From Enteractinococcus helveticum (GTDB lineage: Bacteria > Actinomycetota > Actinomycetes > Actinomycetales > Micrococcaceae), in NCBI RefSeq assembly GCF_020742345.1, contig NZ_DYXC01000002.1, positions 1-27,470 of the forward strand: a stretch of DNA of 27,470 nt. The letters run 5' to 3'. Every line of letters starts with the position of its first letter. The first letter of the stretch is position 1. Below are positions 16,120 to 22,389 of the stretch, in pieces. Both the position numbers and the translations under genes were made by a program. The notes under the pieces are model-generated. The model made no database searches and was not told the DNA's origin. It saw only the letters and a program-made list of their open reading frames with translations.

Positions 16120-16983
16120 ATGCCCACGCAGCGTGATGGAACACCGGTCTCTGTACTCGCCCGGCAACTGCGGATTCTGGATGCATTCGACGCAGGAACG
16201 GTGTTTTTGTCCTTATCGGAAATTGCTGAGCGTAGTGGGCTGCCGATGACCACAACCCACCGACTGGTTGCCGAGCTCGTTGAGGAACGCATGTTGGAGC
16301 GATTGCCGGATCGTTCGTATCAGCTGGGTTTACGTTTATGGGAGCTTGCGGCGCGAACTCCGAGAGCCATGGGGTTGCGAGAAATCGCCGCGCCGATGGT
16401 GCAGTTTGTGCAAGGTCAAGTTCGCCAGCACACCCAGCTGGGTGTTGAGGGTGGTTATGACGTGGTCTATCTTGACCGTGCCTCTGCCCCCAATGCGGTG
16501 GTGAATGCAACCATAGTGGGCGGTCGTATTAGCTTGGGGGCCTCGGCTATCGGCCACGTCTTGTTATCGGATAAGCCCAGAGCATTCCTGGCGAAGATCG
16601 TTGAGGCTGGCATCCGGCGGTATACCGATAAGACACCCCAAAATTTCGATGAGCTGGCTGGTGTTGTTGATCGGGCGCGAGAGCTCGGATATTCCGTAGC
16701 CGATGGGTTTATTCATCCGGCGGCTCGTGGCATGGCAGCGCCGATCTATGCTCCAGACGGCACGGTCTTGGCCGGTCTGGGTGTCGTCGTGCCATCGGGG
16801 GAGCCGGTGAATATGCGCATTGTGGAGCTGCTGCGCAGTGCTGCGCGCAGGATAAGTCAGCAGATGCGAGCAGCATATATCGACCCCGACCATCCGCACG
16901 CATTACCGGGTGCGAAGTTTCGAGTGTTGATTAACTCCTCAAAAAGTTCAATGGAGTACTTCGAAGGACATGAGGGCGGTTAG
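16120..16983 (+). CDS. IclR-family transcriptional regulator
   Basis: A 287-residue regulator. The start ATG follows GAGGA (16111-16115) at 4 bases. The N-terminal winged helix is at about residues 5-65 (LARQLRILDAFDAGTVFLSL, then MTTTHRLVAELVEE), and a GAF-like effector domain follows (IGHVLLSDKPRAFL, ARGMAAPIYAPDG). It is divergent from the reductase-P450-SBP3 operon, which it probably controls. IclR proteins such as PcaR and PobR respond to aromatic acids; the effector here is unknown. Confidence 0.85.
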   Translation: MPTQRDGTPVSVLARQLRILDAFDAGTVFLSLSEIAERSGLPMTTTHRLVAELVEERMLERLPDRSYQLGLRLWELAARTPRAMGLREIAAPMVQFVQGQVRQHTQLGVEGGYDVVYLDRASAPNAVVNATIVGGRISLGASAIGHVLLSDKPRAFLAKIVEAGIRRYTDKTPQNFDELAGVVDRARELGYSVADGFIHPAARGMAAPIYAPDGTVLAGLGVVVPSGEPVNMRIVELLRSAARRISQQMRAAYIDPDHPHALPGAKFRVLINSSKSSMEYFEGHEGG

Positions 16984-17002
16984 CGGCAGGCAGTTCTGCG
17001 TG

Positions 17003-17042
17003 AACTTCTAGGATTGTAAACGATCTTGTTAGAAGTTAGTCT
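17003..17042 (+). promoter_or_regulatory. GntR-type promoter-operator, copy 1
   Basis: A 20-base block at 17013-17032 (ATTGTAAAC-G-ATCTTGTTAG) differs at one base from the block upstream of the PrpF-like gene (26405-26424). In both places TTGTAA can act as -35 with a -10-like hexamer 17 bases on (here TAGTCT, 17037-17042). Outer arms AACTTCTA (17003-17010) and TAGAAGTT (17030-17037) form an additional perfect dyad. The GntR regulator at 25655-26317 is the likely binder. Transcription would run toward the ABC operon. Confidence 0.5.
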
Positions 17043-17260
17043 AGGAGAGCTACTTCACATTGCTCCGATGCTTTCGAGGCGATGTTGTTGGCGAATGCTC
17101 AAATCGCAGCCATTCGTCAGAAGTGTGCGGATGGCTCTTTTGAAGCCGGATATTTCTCTAGCTCTAGAGCGTGACCGGGCGATATGCTTGGGTCACAGCT
17201 TCGACTCTCGACGCCATTCATTAACGCCAAAAATCCTTGATCAATAAAACAATTGAGTAC

Positions 17261-17289
17261 TTGAATCATTTTTGATTGCGGGTTACTCT
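17261..17289 (+). promoter_or_regulatory. Candidate promoter of the ABC operon
   Basis: TTGAAT (17261-17266), a 17-base spacer and TACTCT (17284-17289) form a plausible promoter, giving a leader of about 80 bases before the permease ATG. AATCA-TTTT-TGATT (17264-17277), a perfect small palindrome, overlaps the -35 and spacer and may be an operator. Confidence 0.45.
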
Positions 17290-17378
17290 TATTCAACGTG
17301 GCGCACTTCACATATTTTTACTTCGCTGAAGTGACGGCACACATCAACTTCAACTTGCACATGTAGTGGAGAAAACAC

Positions 17379-18404
17379 ATGACAGAACGCGACCCTTCGA
17401 GGGGACCCGCGCCGCACGATGATGAGGCGGTGACACGACAGCGACGGTCTGCTGATTTGCATCGTTTGGAGACTGGTCGAGCCCCGGAGGATTTCCCTGC
17501 GGGGTATCGGGTGGCTGGTTTGGACACGTCGACCCGACCGGATCCGGGTGCTCCGGCAGTGTCGGTTGCTCAGCGTGGGGCTACGGGCCGACGCACAAGT
17601 ACTGGCCGGGCGCAAGCAGTGCGGCAGCGGCGACGGACCTGGACCAACCGGTTACTTGGCCTGGCCGGTATTTTGTTGTTCTTGGGGATCTGGGAGCTGC
17701 TACCGCTCTTAGGGATCGTTGACGGTCGGTTTATGCCGCCGGCATCGGCGGCAATTAGTGATCTGTTGTCCAAATTTGGTGATTCGGTGTTCTGGGTTGC
17801 GGTCTGGGACACTATGGTCGCGTGGTTTTTGGGGATGGTCATCTCTGTTGTGGCTGCTGCGGTGTTGGGCTTTGTCATTGGTTCGTCCCCGTTTTTGCGC
17901 AAATTTACCAACTCCACGATTGAATTTTTACGTCCGGTACCGTCGGTTGCCCTGATTCCGCTGGCCGTGCTGGTCTTTGGGGTAGGCGTTGAATCGGCGC
18001 TGTTGCTGATCGTGTATGCCTGCTTCTGGCAGGTGCTGATTCAGGTGCTCTACGGGGTGGCTGATGTTGATGTGGTGGCCATGGATACCGCCAAATCCTA
18101 TGGGATGGGGCGTCTGGCGCGGGTTCGGTATGTGGTGTTTCCGACCGCGTTGCCGTATCTGATGACGGGTATTCGATTGGCTGCTGCGGTGGCACTGATT
18201 CTGGCCATTACCGCCCAGCTGATTATTGGGACCCCAGGGTTGGGTGCGGAAATTGCACGAGCCCAGTCTGGTGGCGCCTATGTGTCGATGTATTCGCTGG
18301 TGCTGGCCACTGGGTTGCTCGGGGTCATTATTAATATCGTGTTTCGTGCCATTGAGCGCCAGATCTTGTCCTGGCACACCTCGATCCGCTCGGAGGTCAA
18401 CTAA
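17379..18404 (+). CDS. ABC transporter permease, SsuC/TauC class (first subunit)
   Basis: A 341-residue membrane protein of the binding-protein-dependent permease family. The ATG follows GGAG (17368-17371) at 7 bases. About six membrane segments begin near residue 90. The cytoplasmic EAA loop is visible (DTAKSYGMGRLARVRYVVFP), the coupling site for the ATPase. The first 85-90 residues are hydrophilic, rich in Arg, Asp and Pro, and absent from standard TauC/SsuC (about 250-275 residues); their role is unknown. It overlaps the next gene by one base (TAATG). Confidence 0.87.
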   Translation: MTERDPSRGPAPHDDEAVTRQRRSADLHRLETGRAPEDFPAGYRVAGLDTSTRPDPGAPAVSVAQRGATGRRTSTGRAQAVRQRRRTWTNRLLGLAGILLFLGIWELLPLLGIVDGRFMPPASAAISDLLSKFGDSVFWVAVWDTMVAWFLGMVISVVAAAVLGFVIGSSPFLRKFTNSTIEFLRPVPSVALIPLAVLVFGVGVESALLLIVYACFWQVLIQVLYGVADVDVVAMDTAKSYGMGRLARVRYVVFPTALPYLMTGIRLAAAVALILAITAQLIIGTPGLGAEIARAQSGGAYVSMYSLVLATGLLGVIINIVFRAIERQILSWHTSIRSEVN

Positions 18405-19177
18405 TGCGGTACATCAAAGACTTTGTATATATTATTGGCCTGCCGGCGCTGTTGCTGATTGGGTGGGTGCTCTGGTCCGCCCAGTCCACCAGCTTCTTTG
18501 TGCCTACCTGGGAAGACATGACCAGCGCCTTTGCTAACACCTGGACGTGGTCGCGGATGACCACCGACGTCTTCCCCTCCGTAGGGCGTTTGATCGCAGG
18601 TATCATCGTGTCGATTATTTTGGGTATCGTAGTCGGGTTGCTGGTGGGTTCGTTCCGCTGGCTGCGCCAACTGATGGAACCGACCATGGAGTTCTTCCGG
18701 GCTGTCCCACCGGTGGTCTTGATCCCGGTATTCATGCTGTTGATCGGTATCGGCGATGACATGAAGATCGCCGTGATCGTGTTGGGCGCGGTCTGGCCTA
18801 TTCTGCTCAACACCATCGAAGGCGTCCGCTCGATGGATGAGGTGTTATCCGATACCTCGCAGACCTACCGGGTGGCGGGGGTGGCTCGGATTCGGTATCT
18901 GATCTTGCCTTCGGCCATGCCGCAAATTATGGCCGGGATCCGCCAATCGCTGTCGATTGCGCTGATTTTGATGGTGATTTCTGAGATGTTTGCCTCCTCG
19001 GCGGGCCTGGGATACACCATTATCCAATTCCAGCGCTCCTTTGCCATCCCTGAGATGTGGTCGGGCATCGTGGTGCTGGGGCTGATCGGTGTGATCATGT
19101 CGTTTATCTTCCAGCTTGTCGAGCGCAAAGTACTGGCCTGGTACCACGGCCAACGTGAGATGGAAAACGCCGGCTAA
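18404..19177 (+). CDS. ABC transporter permease, SsuC/TauC class (second subunit)
   Basis: A 257-residue permease of normal length for the family, whose ATG shares one base with the preceding stop. It has an EAA loop (SQTYRVAGVARIRYLILP) and about six membrane segments. It is clearly related to, but different from, the first permease, so the channel is probably a heterodimer; taurine and sulfonate systems use a homodimer of one permease. Translation is coupled to the first permease. Confidence 0.87.
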   Translation: MRYIKDFVYIIGLPALLLIGWVLWSAQSTSFFVPTWEDMTSAFANTWTWSRMTTDVFPSVGRLIAGIIVSIILGIVVGLLVGSFRWLRQLMEPTMEFFRAVPPVVLIPVFMLLIGIGDDMKIAVIVLGAVWPILLNTIEGVRSMDEVLSDTSQTYRVAGVARIRYLILPSAMPQIMAGIRQSLSIALILMVISEMFASSAGLGYTIIQFQRSFAIPEMWSGIVVLGLIGVIMSFIFQLVERKVLAWYHGQREMENAG

Positions 19178-19215
19178 GCGGCACCTGCTAAGACGTTTGT
19201 AAAGGAAACCCTGTT

Positions 19216-20121
19216 ATGACAACTCAACCTGAAGAACACACCCCGGTCATCAACCAGGGCACCATGGCCGATACCCCCGACGGTCAACTGCCCGTAGGAC
19301 ACACCCTGGCTGAGGGGGAAGCCCTGCTGTCAGTACGGAATCTGAAAAAGATCTATCACACCGACGGCGGCGATATTGAAGCCGTGCGCAACCTGACCTT
19401 TGACCTGCCCAAAGGCGAACTCACCTGTCTAGTCGGGCCATCGGGATCTGGGAAAACCACCCTGCTCAAAGCTATCTCGGGACTGTTAGAACCCACCGCC
19501 GGTGAGGTGAAACTCTCCGGCAAATTAGTTACCGGCCCACCCAAAAATATGGCCGTGGTCTTCCAAGAATACGGCCGGTCACTGTATCCGTGGATGCGGG
19601 TGCGCGAAAATGTGGAACTGCCGCTGAAAGTCGCCGGCATGGACAAAGCCAAACGCAACCAACTAGTCGACGACGCCCTGGAAGCCGTCGGATTGGACCA
19701 CGTGCCCCGGTCGTATCCATGGCAACTCTCCGGCGGGATGCAACAACGCGTGGCCATCGCCCGAGCGGTAGCCTACCAACCCGAAGTCTTACTCATGGAC
19801 GAACCCTTCGCCGCCGTGGACGCCCAAACCCGCGCCGATCTAGAAGACCTGGTGCGTCGAGTGTGGAAACAACTCGGCGTCACCGTGTTATTCGTAACCC
19901 ACGATATTGACGAATCCGTCTACCTAGGCCAACGCGTAGTCATCTTGTCCTCATCACCGACCGTGATCCAACAAGACATCAAAATTGACCTACCCGATGA
20001 ACGCGACCAACTCGAAACCCGCTCCTCAGCACGATTCGCCGACCTGCGCCACCACGTCTACGAACAAATCCAATTAGCCAAACAAGGCTTCCGCCCCGAC
20101 GCAGCCAAAGCCCAAGTCTAA
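19216..20121 (+). CDS. ABC transporter ATPase, SsuB/TauB class
   Basis: A 301-residue ATP-binding subunit. All motifs are intact: Walker A GPSGSGKTT (74-82), Q-loop VFQEYGRSLYPW, signature LSGGMQQR (from 171), Walker B LLMDEP with Asp195-Glu196, and His229 of the H-loop (THD). The ATG follows AAAGGA (19201-19206) at 9 bases. About 35 extra N-terminal residues precede the usual start of the domain, so a later start is possible but no better site is seen. It is the only transporter ATPase in the window and would power uptake for the receptors. Confidence 0.9.
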   Translation: MTTQPEEHTPVINQGTMADTPDGQLPVGHTLAEGEALLSVRNLKKIYHTDGGDIEAVRNLTFDLPKGELTCLVGPSGSGKTTLLKAISGLLEPTAGEVKLSGKLVTGPPKNMAVVFQEYGRSLYPWMRVRENVELPLKVAGMDKAKRNQLVDDALEAVGLDHVPRSYPWQLSGGMQQRVAIARAVAYQPEVLLMDEPFAAVDAQTRADLEDLVRRVWKQLGVTVLFVTHDIDESVYLGQRVVILSSSPTVIQQDIKIDLPDERDQLETRSSARFADLRHHVYEQIQLAKQGFRPDAAKAQV

Positions 20122-20135
20122 AACCCATCCCAGCA

Positions 20136-20179
20136 GAACGCACCGCAAGAAATCCACGCTGAACTCTAGCGGTGCGTTC
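20136..20179. terminator. Hairpin after the ABC operon
   Basis: GAACGCACCGC (20136-20146) pairs perfectly with GCGGTGCGTTC (20169-20179) around a 22-base loop, 14 bases after the ATPase stop. No strong T-run follows. Probably terminates or attenuates the ABC transcript before SBP4, which has its own promoter. Confidence 0.55.
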
Positions 20180-20213
20180 GGCGTATTTGCACAAAAGTTT
20201 ATGCTCGAAATCA

Positions 20214-20247
20214 TTGACGCCGCCATGTAAATCGACATAACGTTATG
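20214..20247 (+). promoter_or_regulatory. Promoter of SBP4 with palindrome at the -10
   Basis: TTGACG (20214-20219) and CATAAC (20236-20241) are spaced by 16 bases. The -10 lies inside the perfect 12-bp palindrome CATAAC-GTTATG (20236-20247), a likely operator. Its half-site CATAA/TTATG is the same as in the possible LysR box before SBP2, the receptor most similar to SBP4. Confidence 0.5.
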
Positions 20248-20296
20248 ACCTACCTCACCCTGGGTGGGGTTCACACTTTGCAATGAGGAGTACAGA

Positions 20297-21298
20297 ATGA
20301 AAAAACGTGGAATCCGCGGGAGTTTGATTGCCGCTGCCGCAGCATCTTTGCTGGTGCTGACATCCTGCGGTGGCGGAGACGATGCCCCGACAGACACCGA
20401 GCAAGAAGCCGCCCAAGACGGTGGCGAACTGACTCAAATTTCAGTGGGTGTCATTCCGATCGTGGACGTGGCCCCGATCTACCTAGGAGTTCAAGAAGGC
20501 ATCTTCGAAGAACACGGCCTGGATGTCGAGTTGACGCTGGCCCAAGGTGGAGCCGCCATCATTCCAGCCATCCAATCGGGTGACTTCGATTTCGGTTTCT
20601 CGAACATGACCTCGTTGGTTATTGCTAAATCACAGGGCCTACCACTGCAATTGGTCGCACCTGGACCTCAGACCACAGGTGAACCTGGCAGTGACTTCTC
20701 CTCACTGCTGGTGCCTGAAGACTCTGAAGCTGAATCCATTGTGGACCTGGAAGGTCAGCGCGTTGCCGTGAACACGCTCAATAACATCAATGACACCGTG
20801 CTCAAAGAAGGAATGCGTCAAGAGGGCGGTGAGCGGGATTCTATGGAACTCGTCGAGGTTGCCTTCCCAGACATGGGAGGTCAGCTGGAATCTGGCAACG
20901 TTGATGCGATCATGGCCGTTGAGCCGTTCGCGACCCTAGCCAAGAACGCCGGTGCCCGGGAAATCTACTCGCCCTATGCTCAGCCAATTGAAGATCTGAT
21001 GATTGCCGGTTACTTCACCAACACCGACAAGATCGAAAATGATCCAGAACTGGTGGACTCGTTCATTGCTGCGATGAAAGAATCCCAACAGTTCGCAGAA
21101 GACAATCCGGAAGCAGCCAAAGAAATTCTGTCGGAATACACCGAAATTGAGCCTGAGGTTGTTGAGCAGCTGAACATGCCACGATTCCCACAAGAGATCA
21201 ACCGTGAATCCACGGAACGCATCATCGAACTGTCGGAAGAAACCGGGCTCATTACTGAATCAGTCGACATTAACGAACTCATTTATGAAGGTTCGTAA
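20297..21298 (+). CDS. NMT1/TauA-like ABC substrate-binding lipoprotein (SBP4)
   Basis: A 333-residue receptor. I chose ATG 20297 because GAGGAG (20285-20290) precedes it by 6 bases and a clean lipoprotein signal begins there (MKKRGIRG, lipobox LTSC with Cys24); an in-frame GTG at 20264 is rejected. It is closest to SBP2 in this window (shared VAP, VQEG and TTGEPG blocks). It lies just after the ABC core and just before metF-ligM, which suggests vanillate- or syringate-type ligands (inference). A strong intrinsic terminator follows. Confidence 0.9.
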   Translation: MKKRGIRGSLIAAAAASLLVLTSCGGGDDAPTDTEQEAAQDGGELTQISVGVIPIVDVAPIYLGVQEGIFEEHGLDVELTLAQGGAAIIPAIQSGDFDFGFSNMTSLVIAKSQGLPLQLVAPGPQTTGEPGSDFSSLLVPEDSEAESIVDLEGQRVAVNTLNNINDTVLKEGMRQEGGERDSMELVEVAFPDMGGQLESGNVDAIMAVEPFATLAKNAGAREIYSPYAQPIEDLMIAGYFTNTDKIENDPELVDSFIAAMKESQQFAEDNPEAAKEILSEYTEIEPEVVEQLNMPRFPQEINRESTERIIELSEETGLITESVDINELIYEGS

Positions 21299-21326
21299 AA
21301 CCTAGAAAGCCGTCTCTGACTAAGCC

Positions 21327-21364
21327 AAAGGCCACCTGCGATAAAAATATCGCAGGTGGCCTTT
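21327..21364. terminator. Rho-independent terminator after SBP4
   Basis: A perfect 17-bp stem (21327-21343 with 21348-21364) around the loop AAAA. The stem starts AAAGGCC and ends GGCCTTT, giving an A-run before and a short T-run after, so it could work in either direction. It is the best terminator in the window and cleanly separates SBP4 from metF-ligM. Confidence 0.88.
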
Positions 21365-21394
21365 CGAATTTATTTAAAGAATTTTCTAAAACTA

Positions 21395-21424
21395 TTGCCA
21401 ACTAACTATGTCCATAGATAGTAT
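21395..21424 (+). promoter_or_regulatory. metF-ligM promoter with VanR-like operator
   Basis: TTGCCA (21395-21400) and TAGTAT (21419-21424) form a promoter with an 18-base spacer. The spacer is almost filled by the dyad ACTAACTATG-TC-CATAGATAGT, written as two arms (21401-21410 and 21413-21422) with a single mismatched pair. From memory, the C. glutamicum VanR (PadR family) operator is AACTAACTAA-N4-TTAGGTATTT; the left half here matches at 9 of 10 bases and the right half at 6 of 10. The PadR protein at 25067-25663 is the likely binder. Confidence 0.65.
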
Positions 21425-21480
21425 GTGATGTGCGACATTGATTTGCTTGGTCGTGACCAATATAAAGTGAGGCGTACTAC

Positions 21481-22344
21481 ATGTCCCAGTCAACTCAACC
21501 CTCGAATGTCCGCACACTGATGCAGGATTTTTCGTTGGAAATGACCGGTAAAGACGTTGAAGCATTGCGCGAAGCAGCACCAGCTATTCCTGCTGGCACG
21601 CGCATCAACGTCACCTTCCTTGGCAATGAAGACCTCGACATGCGGGTCACCGCGGCCAAGGCGGTCAAAGAACTCGGTTTCATTCCGGTTCCACATATCT
21701 CCGCCCGCCGGTTGCGCAGCGAAGACGAACTCAAAGAATTTCTCCAAGCCCTAGCTGACGTCGACGCCGTCAAACACGTCTTTGCCGTCGGCGGCGACCC
21801 TGCTGAACCAATGGGTCCCTACGGCTCTTCGCTAGAAATGCTCCAATCGGGCATTTTCCCAGACTTCGGTGTAGAAGATGTTTCCATTGCGGGCTACCCA
21901 GAAGGTCACCCGGATATTTCCGATGAAATCTTGGCCCGTGAGCTCAACGGAAAAGTCGACCTGCTGAAAGAACAAAACCTCAGCGGCGTCATACTGACCC
22001 AGTTCGGTTTTGATACGGACCCGGTAGCCAAATGGCTCAATGAGCTCGCGGCCCAAAACATTGCTATCCCAGTCCGTATTGGCGTACCAGGGCCAGCTGG
22101 CATCAAGCGTCTGCTCGGCTATGCCAAACGCTTCGGAGTGGCATCATCGGCGGGAATCGTCAAAAAATATGGTTTCTCACTGACGAACCTCATGGGCAGT
22201 GCCGGACCGGATAAATTCCTGCGCAACCTGGCTGAAGAAGCCTCGACCTCCAACTATCAAGGCACCGTGGGCGTGCACTTCTATACCTTTGGCGGCATGG
22301 CTAAGACCGCTGAATGGGCCCAAGATTTCACCAACAAACTGTAA
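21481..22344 (+). CDS. metF: Methylenetetrahydrofolate reductase-like protein (MetF)
   Basis: A 287-residue FAD-binding TIM-barrel protein of the MTHFR family. The ATG follows GAGG (21469-21472) at 8 bases. Recognisable family blocks are an N-terminal NVTFLGNEDLDMRV strand, PHISARRLRSEDEL, the VGGDPAEP loop and a C-terminal GVHFYTFGG. It lies 45 bases before ligM. In Sphingobium SYK-6 metF also accompanies ligM (from memory), where it oxidises 5-methyl-tetrahydrofolate made by O-demethylation back to 5,10-methylene-tetrahydrofolate. A dedicated copy here would run opposite to the biosynthetic direction (inference). The sequence looks divergent from housekeeping MetF. Confidence 0.83.
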   Translation: MSQSTQPSNVRTLMQDFSLEMTGKDVEALREAAPAIPAGTRINVTFLGNEDLDMRVTAAKAVKELGFIPVPHISARRLRSEDELKEFLQALADVDAVKHVFAVGGDPAEPMGPYGSSLEMLQSGIFPDFGVEDVSIAGYPEGHPDISDEILARELNGKVDLLKEQNLSGVILTQFGFDTDPVAKWLNELAAQNIAIPVRIGVPGPAGIKRLLGYAKRFGVASSAGIVKKYGFSLTNLMGSAGPDKFLRNLAEEASTSNYQGTVGVHFYTFGGMAKTAEWAQDFTNKL

Positions 22345-22389
22345 AAGTCCCCATCCGTTAGCTAACACACTCTACGAAAGGCGGCCATT

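Larger units (their letters stand above)
16984..17378. other. 395-base gap between IclR and the ABC operon
   Basis: No convincing gene is present. The gap holds a promoter-operator copy at 17003-17042, a second candidate promoter at 17261-17289, the 8-bp palindrome TTGATCAA (17237-17244), and a 30-codon ORF at 17082-17174. The ORF's frame looks somewhat protein-like (it includes IAAIRQKCADGSFEAGYF) but has only GAGG two bases before its ATG. It could be a gene remnant or chance. Confidence 0.5.

Noticed and set aside
17026..17247. A 73-codon frame starting at TTG in the gap before the ABC operon.
   Set aside because: It starts inside the operator-like repeat, has no ribosome site, and its codon use does not look coding; a different frame (17082-17174) looks slightly more protein-like.
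21327..21364. The core CAGGTGGCCT inside the stem resembles the PhdR-type operator.
   Set aside because: It is part of a perfect 17-bp terminator stem whose own symmetry explains it. The operator centre does not lie at the dyad centre, and the matching left half is missing.
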